From contig NZ_FNZB01000001.1 in NCBI RefSeq assembly GCF_900109205.1, positions 372,001 to 436,000 on the forward strand: a stretch of DNA of 64,000 nucleotides, read 5' to 3'. Positions 13,221-22,043 of this stretch are shown here, in pieces. The notes under the pieces are model-generated. The model did not search any database. It was not told the DNA's origin and saw only the letters and a program-made list of their open reading frames with translations. Numbering within the stretch: the first letter of the stretch is position 1; each line of letters starts with the position of its first letter. The position numbers were made by a program, and so were the translations under genes. The DNA is from Sphingomonas sp. OV641 (GTDB lineage: Bacteria > Pseudomonadota > Alphaproteobacteria > Sphingomonadales > Sphingomonadaceae).

Positions 13221-14413
13221 TGGCGACCAGGGCGGAAGCGCTGAACGGAAGCTGGGTGTTCGGCGATGCGGACGGGGCAAGGCTCGGACGGGCGACACGC
13301 CTTACTTGGGTGATCGCCGCCTGCCTGACGGCTCTGGCCATCTGGGCATATTTCGCGCGACTAGACGAGGTGACCACCGGCGCCGGGCGTGTCGTGCCGT
13401 CAACTCGCGAACAGGTGATCCAGTCGCTGGAAGGCGGAATCCTCGCAAAGCTGACGGTAAAACAGGACGATATCGTCCGGCCAGGCCAGGTTCTCGCCCA
13501 GCTGGACCCGACCCAGAGCGCCTCCACCTTCGAGGAGAGTGCGGCGAAATATCGTGCGGCGCTCGCAAGTGTCGCCCGGCTGGAGGCCGAGGTCGGGCAA
13601 ACGACACCGGTCTTCCCTGCGGAGCTGAACGGCTTTGCGGAGCTCAAGGCAAAGGAGTTGCGGCTGTACGAAGCGCGTCGGCGCAGCCTGGACAAGTCGC
13701 TCGCCTGGATCCGCCGCTCGATCGCGCTTTTGTCGAATGAGGTGCAGATCGGCCAGCGGCTGATCGCGGTAGGCGCGGCCAGTAATGTCGAAGTACTGCG
13801 GCTACAGCGTCAGCTTGCCGAACTGGAGCTTAAGCAGGCAAATCTCACGTCCGAGTATATCGTCCAGGCGCGCGAGGAACTGGCCAAGGCCAATGCCGAA
13901 GTGACCACGCTGGCGCCCGTGGTCGAGGGTAGGGCCGACACGCTGGCCCGGCTGACGCTGCGATCGCCGGTACGCGGAATCGTCAAGAACATCGAAGTGT
14001 CGACGATCGGCGGAGTCATTCCGCCCAACGGCAAGTTGATGGACATCGTACCCCTGGATGATCGGCTGCTGGTGGAAGCGCGCATTTCGCCCCGCGACAT
14101 TGCGTTCATCCATCCCAAACAGCCTGCGACAGTGAAGATTACAGCGTATGACTATGCGATCTATGGCGCGCTGAAAGGAGAGGTGGCAACGATTTCTCCG
14201 GATACGATCAAGGACGAGGCCAAGCCGGACGTCGAATATTACCGCGTGCTGATCCGCACGGATCGCGACGCCTTGTTGAACAAGGAAGGACGCCGCTTCC
14301 CGATCGTTCCGGGCATGGTCGCAACCGCCGATATCCATACCGGCAGCAAGACAGTTTTTCAGTATCTGGTGAAGCCGTTCAACAGGGGACGCGAGGCGCT
14401 GCGGGAGCGGTGA
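13220..14413 (+). CDS. HlyD-family type I secretion periplasmic adaptor (LapC-like)
   Basis: Membrane-fusion protein linking the ABC exporter to the TolC channel, 397 residues. After a short cytoplasmic tail, a single membrane segment lies at about 30-47 (WVIAACLTALAIWAYFARLD). A biotinyl-lipoyl half-motif (VVPSTREQVIQSLEGGILAKL) follows, then a long helical hairpin (about 100-240, rich in Leu/Glu/Arg), the second lipoyl half (LRSPVRGIVKNIEVSTIGGV) and the beta-barrel domain with the family pattern KITAYDYAIYGALKG. ATG 13220 overlaps the exporter stop (TGATG), and this start fits the family N-terminus better than the longer open frame. The order TolC-ABC-HlyD behind an adhesin indicates a dedicated exporter. 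Confidence 0.93.
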   Translation: MATRAEALNGSWVFGDADGARLGRATRLTWVIAACLTALAIWAYFARLDEVTTGAGRVVPSTREQVIQSLEGGILAKLTVKQDDIVRPGQVLAQLDPTQSASTFEESAAKYRAALASVARLEAEVGQTTPVFPAELNGFAELKAKELRLYEARRRSLDKSLAWIRRSIALLSNEVQIGQRLIAVGAASNVEVLRLQRQLAELELKQANLTSEYIVQAREELAKANAEVTTLAPVVEGRADTLARLTLRSPVRGIVKNIEVSTIGGVIPPNGKLMDIVPLDDRLLVEARISPRDIAFIHPKQPATVKITAYDYAIYGALKGEVATISPDTIKDEAKPDVEYYRVLIRTDRDALLNKEGRRFPIVPGMVATADIHTGSKTVFQYLVKPFNRGREALRER

Positions 14414-15441
14414 GCGCGAGCGGGCATTGTGTGTGGGCGGCGACCCTTCTCCTCTCGCTCACCGTGGAGACGCCAATGCGTCCAAGACTGATGCCCAACG
14501 AAGTTCAGCGGCCGGGGCCCTTGCGAGTGCCGCGTGGCCGACAAGGCTTTGATGGGCGCGAAGCGCTGCACGGTGCCACCAGCAACCGCCAGCGATGCAC
14601 CGGCGTCCCGGACGCTTACTGGGTGCCAAGCCCCGGCGGCGGCGCCTGCATCCGCACCTATCCGGCGGGCAGCCCGCGGGCGGGCGAGCTAATGATGGTC
14701 TATCTGCCCGGTGACGTTCTGCTGCGAGGGCGCGGAGGTATACGCCTGATCGCGGGCAGCTATGCCCGGCGCTCGCCGGCGGACATCCGGCAGGAGATGA
14801 CACGTTGGTCGCGCGAGGGAGGCGTGCCGGCACTGTTTCTGGCGCGGCCCGGCCTTTATGGTTCCTCGGGAAATCACGGCGCGCGGCGGCGGATTGAGGA
14901 GGTGCGGCTGGTCGATGGTGCGCTGAACCGCATCAAGACACGTTACCGGGTCAGCAGCTTCATTCTGGCTGGGCAGTCCGGCGGTGGACACCTCGTCGCA
15001 TCGCTGGTGAACCGGCGCCGGGATGTTGCGGCTGCCTTCATCGGTTCTGGCCTCGTTTCCGCTGTGGAGGTGATGAAGGCATATCAGAAGCGGCGCGGCA
15101 GGGACGGCGGGCCAGTCGAGGATCCGGACGCCGTTTATGATCCGATCGGGCATGTGCAGGCGATCTCCCGACCTGCCCCCGACATCTTCGTGCTGTCAGA
15201 TCCCGGCGATCGGATCGTGCCCTTTCTCAGCCAGCGGCACTATGTGGAACGGCTGCGGGCGTCCGGGCTACATCCCACCCACGTCCTGTTGCGCGGGGAG
15301 GGGCGCAGCCGTCACCTGCTGGCTGAGCCGATCAAGACAGGTGCGGCACATTACGCGCGAGGCGATCGCGGCGGCGCGATTACCGAGGCGTTGCGCGCAC
15401 TGGCACCGCTACCGCATCCAGCGCTGGAAGCTCCGAACTGA
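14410..15441 (+). CDS. Alpha/beta hydrolase, possibly exported, last gene of the adhesin operon
   Basis: 343-residue protein of the alpha/beta hydrolase fold with unknown substrate. A moderately hydrophobic N-terminus (ATLLLSLTVE) may be a signal sequence. The nucleophile elbow reads GQSGGGH, the probable acid lies in LSDPGDRIVP, and the probable catalytic His is in GRSRHLLAE, so the triad is plausible. GTG 14410 overlaps the adaptor stop, so it is likely translated from the adhesin-exporter transcript and may modify the exported adhesin or its glycans, though nothing proves this. Its 3' end overlaps the convergent Mur-ligase fusion gene by 62 bases. Confidence 0.7.
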   Translation: MSASGHCVWAATLLLSLTVETPMRPRLMPNEVQRPGPLRVPRGRQGFDGREALHGATSNRQRCTGVPDAYWVPSPGGGACIRTYPAGSPRAGELMMVYLPGDVLLRGRGGIRLIAGSYARRSPADIRQEMTRWSREGGVPALFLARPGLYGSSGNHGARRRIEEVRLVDGALNRIKTRYRVSSFILAGQSGGGHLVASLVNRRRDVAAAFIGSGLVSAVEVMKAYQKRRGRDGGPVEDPDAVYDPIGHVQAISRPAPDIFVLSDPGDRIVPFLSQRHYVERLRASGLHPTHVLLRGEGRSRHLLAEPIKTGAAHYARGDRGGAITEALRALAPLPHPALEAPN

Positions 15442-18400
15442 GCAGTGCGCGGGCGGCGGTGTCGCGGGCGGCGCGGGTCGGTGCGCCCAGTACCGCTGCG
15501 ATCCAGCGTCTCTGGTGTTGATCGGTCAACGTCAGCAGCAGATGGTGGGCACGTGCGCCCACGCTCCCGGTGCGGAGCCCATCCACGCCGGGGATCGCGC
15601 CGATCAGCCGATTGGTGTTGGGATAGGTGGCGCCTTTCCATTCGAATGATTGCCTGCCGGACAGCGCATGTACGCGCGGAGCATGTTCCAGCACATGGGC
15701 TGCCAGCCGGATTGCATCGATGCCCGTGATCGCCTGTCCCCGGCCTATGCCGCTTGGCGAGGCGAAGCGGCTGTGAGCCATGCCGATTGCCTGCGCGCGC
15801 TCGTTCATTCGCCGGGTGAACTCCTCCACCGAGCCGCTGTGCCATTCGCCGAGCGCATGCGCCGCCTCGTTCGCACCGACGATGGCAGTCGCAGCCATAA
15901 GGTTGGCGATGGTGACACGTTCGCCGGTCTCCAACCGCCAGCGGCTGTCGACGGCTGCGGCGGCAAGAGAGATCTCAACCAGCTCGTCTTCGGACGTGCC
16001 GAGTTCCTTCAAACGCTCTTCCACCAGGCAGAGGGTGAGCAGCTTTGCCAACGCAGCAGGATGATGAACAGCCTCCGGTTGTTCGGCAAACACCATCCGC
16101 GAAGCATCGACATCGTAGAGGAGGCGGCTCTGCGCCGCGGCTGGGCGAGGAACAGGCGCCTTCAGCAGTGGCGGGGCAAAGCTGGCGCTCAGAGACTTGA
16201 GCCAGACGACCAGCTCATGAATTCGCCGGCTGTTCGATCCTTTGAAGAGCACCACATCGCCATCGTTCAGGTCCGTGCGAAGCAGAGCCTGTAGATCGGC
16301 GAGCGTTTCGGCATGCATGCCGCGCTGGGCGGCCGGCAGAGCGTTCCAGAGGCCGCTCCACAGCGGCCCCGCGACATGCACGCGATCGATGCGGGGATCG
16401 ATTGCCGTTGCCAGGCCGGTGTGAAGCGATGCCTCAGCTTCACCCAGTTCCGCCATCTCGCCGAGCACCGCCATACGGCGCAGACCGGGGCGCTCGGCAA
16501 GGTCGGCGAGCGCCGCCGCCATGGAGACGGGGTTGGCGTTATAGGCATCGTCGATCAGCGTCACCTGCTTGCCGTCGACCGCCAGCGTCACCGTTTCGCC
16601 CCGACCAGGTAGCGAGCGAAAACCGCCCAAGGCTTCAATAGCCGGTTCAACAGGGTGACCAAGCGCCATCACCGCGGCGAGCGCCGCGAGCGCATTTAGC
16701 GCCATATGCTCACCCGAGGCGCCCAACACGAAGCGGACGGTGCGCCCGAATACTACCGCTTCCCCTGCGCGCGAGGCTGCGTCGTAGGAGAGGAGGCGCA
16801 ATTCGCAGTCTGCCGACCGGCCATAATGAATGACGCGCAGCTGCCGCTCCTGTGCAGCCGCATGGACAATTTCCCACTGGTCCATGTCGCGGTTGAGGAT
16901 GGCGGTTCCACCCGGCGCCATGCCAAGGAAGATCGCGCTCTTCGTACGGGCGATGTCGGCCACGCTGCTCCCGTTGGTCAGGTGCGCGGGCGCTATGTTG
17001 GTAAAGATGGCGATATCAGGCCGCGCAAGCCGGGCGCTATGCGCCATGCGGCCCACCGCAAGCTCCAGGACGATGTGCTTTGCTTCCGGCGGCATGGAGG
17101 CGAGGTTCCAGGCAACGCCATGCGGCAGATTTCCGCTGTGAGCGCTGTGGCCGACCGGGCCGAACGGCTCTAGCGCGTGAGCGACCATCGCGACGGCAGT
17201 CGTCTTCCCGGCGCTGCCAGTGATTGCGATCACCGGCACGCGAAGGCGCTGGCGCGCCGCCCGACCCAATGCCAAAATTGCTTCGCCGGTGTCATCCACT
17301 CGAAGCACCGGCAACCCTGCGGGCAAACCCACCAGTTCACCGTCTGTGACCACCGCGGCTGCCGAAGGCGAAAGGCTGGCAAGCGCCGCTGGCCGCATGC
17401 CACGGCTGGTATCAAGCGCACGCACCACCGCGATCTGACCGGGCTGATAAGTCGGGGGATGGATGCAGACGCCGTTTGCCGACCAGCCTGCCGGCGGCGG
17501 CGCGCTCCAGCTTCCGCCGGTCGCGGCCGCGAGCCGGTCGGCATTCCACAGGGCGGCAGCCCCTGGCGTCGCGGCGGTCTGCCGCAGGGGCTGACCCGTG
17601 GTGCGATAGTGATGGTAGGCGACGAGGCCGGAGAGATAATGCTCCACATCATCGATCCGCACGCGAAAGCCCTGATGGCGGATGAAGAAGCTGCCGGCGA
17701 TCCGATCGGGCCGTGCGAAATCCATGGCCAGTTCGGGCCAGAAATGCCCGTTCAGCAGATGGCGGACGCGCGCTTCCAGCGCTTCATTGAAGCGATCGGC
17801 ATCCACTTCGGCCAGGAGATGGCGGTGCTCGGGAAGCTCGGCAATGCGCGACAGCATGGCATGAGCCGCCATCATCAGTTCGAGCAGGGTGGGGAAGGTC
17901 GTGATCCGGTCACGAACGAAGTCGAGATAACCGGCGATATTGTTGATACCGAAGCGGAAGTAGCGCTCCTCCGGCCGCACCAGTGTGAGCTCGTTTGTGC
18001 AATAACCCAGCCAATGGTCGTGGTGGCGCCAATGCTCGGCGGCGATGAAGTGGTCGTAGGCGCGCTCCACCACCGCGAGCCATCGCGGATCGCCGGTAAG
18101 CTGGTGAAGGCGCATCAGCGCGAAAGTCGCCTCCCCATCGTAATAAACGGTGCGGAACGGCTGCACGACCTGAAGATCCGGATAATGCAGCACATGGACG
18201 AAGGCGCCGGTCGCGGGATCCTGCATGAAGCGGATGCCGAGGGCCAGTCGATCCATCAGCGGCAGGTGGTCGCGGCAGCCGGTCACCTGTGCATGCCGAG
18301 CAAGCGCCAAGATCGCGACGGCATTGCCGCCAAGCTTGATCTCGTCACCCACGTCTACCAAGAACGCCGCCTCGCTGCCGTCCGGAAGCGTCGCAGGACC

Positions 18401-19240
18401 GATCAACTCGCGCAGTAAGTATCGGAGCGAGCGCTCGATTGCCGCGGCCAAATCCGGATCCCGCACCAGCTCCCACGCTTCAATCATCGCGTAGGTGGAA
18501 CTGGCGTGCCGCAGCGTGTTGTACGCGTCGATCTGCCGGTCGAAGCAGGGGTGATATCCGTAGATGAAGCGACCATCGTCGCCGACCTGACGAGCGAGAT
18601 GGCCCGCGCCCTCGCGAACCAGGGAGGCGACGTCTTCGGCTGCGAGCGAATCGATCCGGCGGCGGCCCCGCTCCAACCCGCTTTCGTGGAGGAGCACGCA
18701 AGTCCCAGCATCATCGGCGAAGGCACTGCGCGTCGAGAAGACGAACAGCCGTCCGTCGTCACCAAAGTCGATCTGCGGAGGCTGGCCATATTTGCGGCGG
18801 ACGTAATGGTTGAAGTTGCGCTCGTTTAGCACCGCATGGGCAACCGCGTTGCCACCGTAGAGCATCGCGTTGGCGTTGAGCTCCTGCTCCAGGAAAGCGT
18901 GCTGGAAATCGGCATCGAGCGCGATCCCACAGCGGAAGTAGTTGCGCTTCGTCTGGCGCAAGCTGGCCCTGAGTTCCTTCCAGCTGGTATCTTCGAGTTG
19001 ATCGACCAGATCCACGCGAAGCCACTTGATCGGCGTGAGACGGGATGCCTCGTGCACGGCCGTCACGAGGCAGGACCAAGCTTCTTCGAACGAGGGCGCC
19101 CGAAAGTTGAGCACCTGGGCACGCTGCGTCCCGGACGTGAAGGATGCGAAGAGGATCGTGCCTTGGCGATTATCTCCAAGCACGGGCGGCAAGGTCGAGA
19201 TGAGCCTGTGCAGGCTGGCCAACATTTGCCCGATCGACAT
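15380..19240 (-). CDS. Three-part fusion: barrel-like N-terminus + MurF-type ligase + degenerate PBP5-like domain
   Basis: Unusual 1286-residue protein. Residues 1-555 have an unassigned first part, then helical repeats resembling an (alpha/alpha)6 glycosidase-type toroid (YNTLRHASSTYAMIEAWEL; GGNAVAILALARHAQ; YYDGEATFALMRLHQLTGDP). Residues about 560-1020 are a Mur ligase of MurF type with Walker A GSAGKTT (675-681), NIAPAHL, DDAYNANPVSM, GEMAELGE and FKGSNS, so ATP binding and catalysis look intact. Residues about 1035-1280 align with D-Ala-D-Ala carboxypeptidases (S11), but SxxK reads AxxK (1063-1066), SxN reads GAN (1122-1124) and KTG reads RTG. No signal peptide or membrane helix was seen, so it should be cytoplasmic. 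ATG 19240 has GGGGAG five bases upstream; ATG 19372 is an in-frame alternative. It is not in a dcw cluster, so it is not the housekeeping MurF. Confidence 0.8.
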   Translation of the reverse strand: MSIGQMLASLHRLISTLPPVLGDNRQGTILFASFTSGTQRAQVLNFRAPSFEEAWSCLVTAVHEASRLTPIKWLRVDLVDQLEDTSWKELRASLRQTKRNYFRCGIALDADFQHAFLEQELNANAMLYGGNAVAHAVLNERNFNHYVRRKYGQPPQIDFGDDGRLFVFSTRSAFADDAGTCVLLHESGLERGRRRIDSLAAEDVASLVREGAGHLARQVGDDGRFIYGYHPCFDRQIDAYNTLRHASSTYAMIEAWELVRDPDLAAAIERSLRYLLRELIGPATLPDGSEAAFLVDVGDEIKLGGNAVAILALARHAQVTGCRDHLPLMDRLALGIRFMQDPATGAFVHVLHYPDLQVVQPFRTVYYDGEATFALMRLHQLTGDPRWLAVVERAYDHFIAAEHWRHHDHWLGYCTNELTLVRPEERYFRFGINNIAGYLDFVRDRITTFPTLLELMMAAHAMLSRIAELPEHRHLLAEVDADRFNEALEARVRHLLNGHFWPELAMDFARPDRIAGSFFIRHQGFRVRIDDVEHYLSGLVAYHHYRTTGQPLRQTAATPGAAALWNADRLAAATGGSWSAPPPAGWSANGVCIHPPTYQPGQIAVVRALDTSRGMRPAALASLSPSAAAVVTDGELVGLPAGLPVLRVDDTGEAILALGRAARQRLRVPVIAITGSAGKTTAVAMVAHALEPFGPVGHSAHSGNLPHGVAWNLASMPPEAKHIVLELAVGRMAHSARLARPDIAIFTNIAPAHLTNGSSVADIARTKSAIFLGMAPGGTAILNRDMDQWEIVHAAAQERQLRVIHYGRSADCELRLLSYDAASRAGEAVVFGRTVRFVLGASGEHMALNALAALAAVMALGHPVEPAIEALGGFRSLPGRGETVTLAVDGKQVTLIDDAYNANPVSMAAALADLAERPGLRRMAVLGEMAELGEAEASLHTGLATAIDPRIDRVHVAGPLWSGLWNALPAAQRGMHAETLADLQALLRTDLNDGDVVLFKGSNSRRIHELVVWLKSLSASFAPPLLKAPVPRPAAAQSRLLYDVDASRMVFAEQPEAVHHPAALAKLLTLCLVEERLKELGTSEDELVEISLAAAAVDSRWRLETGERVTIANLMAATAIVGANEAAHALGEWHSGSVEEFTRRMNERAQAIGMAHSRFASPSGIGRGQAITGIDAIRLAAHVLEHAPRVHALSGRQSFEWKGATYPNTNRLIGAIPGVDGLRTGSVGARAHHLLLTLTDQHQRRWIAAVLGAPTRAARDTAARALLSSELPALDAVAVPVRATPR

Positions 19241-19491
19241 GCCAACTCCCCAATTTGCCACGGGAATGGGTGGTAAAGGCTTAGCGAATGCTAAAGAACG
19301 TGACGGAAGAAGTGCACTGAAATCGTGCAAAAGCATGAGGATCGTCTGCATCGCCCCGATGCAGGAGCGCACCCTCTACTTGGTTCCCCGCCGTGCCTGC
19401 CGACGCCGCAGGTTGCTCGCGCGATCGCTTTGCGTCGCCGCCGTCATGTTGAGGACAGCGCTCCTTTTCGGCGTGCTGAAGGGAGAGTCGC

Positions 19492-19567
19492 TGGTGGGTC
19501 CGCCGGGGCTCGAACCCGGGACCTCTCGATTAAAAGTCGCTTGCTCTACCGACTGAGCTACGGACCC
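19492..19567 (-). tRNA. tRNA-Lys (anticodon TTT)
   Basis: 76 bases on the minus strand including an encoded CCA. The acceptor stem GGGTCCG pairs with CGGACCC, the D-arm is GCTCAGTCGGTAGAGC, the anticodon loop is CTTTTAA (anticodon TTT, Lys), and the T-arm is CCGGGTTCGAGCCCCGG. The 5' end overlaps the last codons and TAG stop of folK by ten bases, so folK and the tRNA may share a transcript. Confidence 0.97.
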
Positions 19568-20061
19568 TCACCAGCGACGACGCGCCTAGGCACAGAGCGG
19601 CGGCGGGTCAACCGGGCATGAAGTTGGCGCATGGTGAGCCCGGTTACGGGATCACGCCACTGGGGCGCGATTCGTGCGAGCGGTGCCAAGACGAAATCAC
19701 GCGTGCGGAAGGCAGGGTGGGGGATCTTCAGCGCGGGTTTCCTGACCCGGCCGCCGGACCAGAGAATGATATCCAGATCGAGCACCCGTGCGCCCCACCG
19801 GCGTCCGCGGCGGCGCCCGAACTGCTGCTCCACTGCCTTCAGCTCGCGCAGGAGGGCGTCCGGTGAAAGCGACGTTTGAAGGAGTACGGCGGTGTTTGCG
19901 AAGCGCCGTGTCGAGGGCCCCATCGGCGCGCTGGTCATGATCGGGGCGAGTGTCAGAAGACCGGGAAGCGCCTCGATCGCTGCGGTCACCTCAGCTGCGG
20001 GGCCACCATGCCGACCACGCCGATTTGATCCCAATGCCACGACATAGGTTGAGCCCATCAT
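19558..20061 (-). CDS. folK: 2-amino-4-hydroxy-6-hydroxymethyldihydropteridine pyrophosphokinase
   Basis: HPPK of folate synthesis, transferring pyrophosphate from ATP to 6-hydroxymethyl-dihydropterin in the cytoplasm. At 167 residues it is of normal length. Motifs are VALGSNRRG at the N-terminus, TSAPMGPSTRRFANTAV in the pterin-binding region, the ATP/Mg site LKAVEQQFGRRRGRRWGARV with LDLDIILW, and the family pattern IPHPAFRTRDFVLAPL. Two ATGs (20061 and 20058) are possible starts. The TAG stop is inside the tRNA-Lys gene. The start lies 24 bases from the divergent glycosylase gene. Confidence 0.95.
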   Translation of the reverse strand: MMGSTYVVALGSNRRGRHGGPAAEVTAAIEALPGLLTLAPIMTSAPMGPSTRRFANTAVLLQTSLSPDALLRELKAVEQQFGRRRGRRWGARVLDLDIILWSGGRVRKPALKIPHPAFRTRDFVLAPLARIAPQWRDPVTGLTMRQLHARLTRRRSVPRRVVAGEGP

Positions 20062-20084
20062 GCCGGACAGCCTATCGGGCCGGG

Positions 20085-20744
20085 ATGAACTTCGCACCTT
20101 CTCCCTTGCCGGCAACCGAGCCGCCGCGCGACTGCCCGCTTTGCCCCCGCCTGGTGGGGTTTCGTCATGCCTTGCAGGCGGAGTATCCGGACTGGTGGAA
20201 TGCGCCGATACCGGCATTCGGCGACCCGAATGCCTGGCTGGTGATTGTCGGCCTCGCGCCGGGAAAGCACGGCGCCAACCGGACCGGACGGCCCTTCACC
20301 GGCGATTATGCCGGCGAACTGCTCTATGCCACGCTGGCCAAATACGGGCTGAGCGAGGGTCAGTTCGACGCGCGGCCGGATGACGGGCTTCAACTGCGTG
20401 GTACCATGCTGATCAACGCGGTTCGGTGCCTGCCGCCTGCCAACAAGCCGACGCCGGAAGAGATTCGCACCTGTCGCCCCTTTCTGGAAGCGCCCCTGGC
20501 GGCGCTGCCGAACGCTTCCATCTTCATCGCGCTGGGGCAGATTGCTCATCAGTCTGCGGTCAAGGCGCTGGGCGGAAAGTTGCCGAAGGCGAAATTCGGC
20601 CATTTGGCGGAGCATCGGATGCCGGATGGTCGCGTGCTGATCGATAGCTATCATTGCTCACGATATAATCAGAACACCGGCCGGCTCACTGCAGCCATGT
20701 TCGAAGCGGTGTTCGAGCGGGCGCTGGCGTGCCGACCTTCGTGA
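20085..20744 (+). CDS. Uracil-DNA glycosylase, family 5 (UDGb)
   Basis: Base-excision-repair glycosylase removing uracil and related deaminated bases from DNA, 219 residues. The N-terminal Cys motif CPLCPRLVGFR, followed by later Cys residues in NAVRCLPPANKPTPEEIRTC, supplies 4Fe-4S ligands typical of families 4 and 5. The substrate loop reads GLAPGKHGANRTGRPFTGDYAG, where family 5 proteins have GLAPGxHGxNRTGRxFTGD. The C-terminal motif DSYHCSRYNQNTGRLT matches the conserved HPSxxNxxTG-type loop of this family. ATG 20085 is preceded by GGGCCGGG. It is divergent from folK and transcribed alone. Confidence 0.92.
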   Translation: MNFAPSPLPATEPPRDCPLCPRLVGFRHALQAEYPDWWNAPIPAFGDPNAWLVIVGLAPGKHGANRTGRPFTGDYAGELLYATLAKYGLSEGQFDARPDDGLQLRGTMLINAVRCLPPANKPTPEEIRTCRPFLEAPLAALPNASIFIALGQIAHQSAVKALGGKLPKAKFGHLAEHRMPDGRVLIDSYHCSRYNQNTGRLTAAMFEAVFERALACRPS

Positions 20745-20807
20745 AGGATTAACGGGCAAAGGTTCGCCATCAACTGCCCGGGATGAGACTGGCGTACAGC
20801 CGGCCCC

Positions 20808-22043
20808 TTAGGCCTGCTGCGGCGCCGCTCCCAACGCTGAAGCGATGCGGTCGGCGAGCCGATCGGCGACATCTGCCTTTGGCATATGTTCCCAGGTCTC
20901 GACGCCATCGGCGGATACCAGATGCACGGTGTTCGTGTCTCCGCCCATCACGTCGCCGGACACGTCATTGGCAATGATCCAGTCGGCGCCCTTGCGGGCT
21001 AGCTTGTCGCGGGCGTGCGCCACCACATGCTCGGTCTCGGCCGCGAATCCGATCAGGAGGCGCGGGCGACGCGGGTCATGACCCAGGGTGGCGAGAATGT
21101 CGGGATTTTCGACAAGCTGGAGCGAGGGGATGCCACCGGCGGCCTTTTTCAGCTTCTGTTCGGCCGCATCCTGGGCGCGCCAGTCGGCTACCGCGGCCAC
21201 CATTACCGCCGCATCGGCCGGCAAGGCAGCGTCAACCGCCCGGGCCATCTCACGCGCGGTTTCCACGTCGATCCGAGTGACCCCGGTGGGAGTGGGCAGC
21301 GCCACGGGACCGGCAACGAGCGACACACGGGCGCCAAGCGCCGCAAGCGCACCGGCGATCGCGAACCCCTGCTTACCGGACGAACGGTTGGCGATGTAGC
21401 GTACGGGATCGATCGGCTCATGCGTCGGCCCCGCGGTGACCAGGACGTGTTTGCCGGACAGTGGACGACCCTTGCCGCGGCGAGCGCCGCCGGACGTGTT
21501 CCCTGATCTTTCAGCCAGCAGCGCTTCGATCCTGGCAGTGATCACGGCCGGTTCGGGCAGACGGCCAGGGCCATATTCGCCGCAGGCCATGGCGCCTTCG
21601 TCCGGCTCCATCACCGTAATGCCGTCGGCGCGGAGCTGATCGACATTGCGCCGTGTCGCCGGATGAAGCCACATGCGCACGTTCATGGCAGGGGCGGCGA
21701 GCACCGGCTTGTCGGTCGCGAGCAGCAATGTCGTTGCGAGATCGTTCGCCAGCCCCGCCGCCATGCGCGCCAGCAGATCCGCCGTGGCGGGGGCAACGAC
21801 TACCAGATCGGCCTGTCGGCTGAGCTGGATGTGCCCCATTTCCGCCTCGTCCTTCAGGTCCCAAAGGGTGGTGTGCACTTCTTCTTCGGAAAGGGCCGCC
21901 AGCGTCATGGCAGTCACGAAGTGGCTGCCGCCCTCCGTCAGAACGCAGCGAACGCCATGCCCTCCCTTGCGCAGGAGGCGCACGATCTCGCATGCCTTGT
22001 AGGCGGCGATGCCGCCGCCGACGATCAGGAGAACCCGGCTCAT
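20808..22043 (-). CDS. coaBC: Bifunctional phosphopantothenoylcysteine decarboxylase / phosphopantothenate-cysteine ligase
   Basis: Two consecutive steps of coenzyme A synthesis: CoaB joins phosphopantothenate to cysteine using CTP, and the FMN-dependent CoaC domain decarboxylates the product. It has 411 residues. The CoaC half is residues 1-185, with VGGGIAAYKACEIVR, a conserved His region, APAMNVRMW (the PxMNxxMW motif) and the Cys loop ACGEYGPGRLPE. The CoaB half follows, with VTAGPTHEPIDPVRYIANRSSGKQ split over its start, AAVADW and the KLKK motif. ATG 22043 overlaps the upstream membrane-protein stop as ATGA. It lies downstream of ubiE-ubiB, the usual alphaproteobacterial order, but with one extra gene between. 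Confidence 0.96.
   Translation of the reverse strand: MSRVLLIVGGGIAAYKACEIVRLLRKGGHGVRCVLTEGGSHFVTAMTLAALSEEEVHTTLWDLKDEAEMGHIQLSRQADLVVVAPATADLLARMAAGLANDLATTLLLATDKPVLAAPAMNVRMWLHPATRRNVDQLRADGITVMEPDEGAMACGEYGPGRLPEPAVITARIEALLAERSGNTSGGARRGKGRPLSGKHVLVTAGPTHEPIDPVRYIANRSSGKQGFAIAGALAALGARVSLVAGPVALPTPTGVTRIDVETAREMARAVDAALPADAAVMVAAVADWRAQDAAEQKLKKAAGGIPSLQLVENPDILATLGHDPRRPRLLIGFAAETEHVVAHARDKLARKGADWIIANDVSGDVMGGDTNTVHLVSADGVETWEHMPKADVADRLADRIASALGAAPQQA

Noticed and set aside
17410..18460. Long plus-strand frame opposite the Mur-ligase fusion gene
   Set aside because: Antisense shadow of a clearly coding gene with strong motifs on the minus strand.
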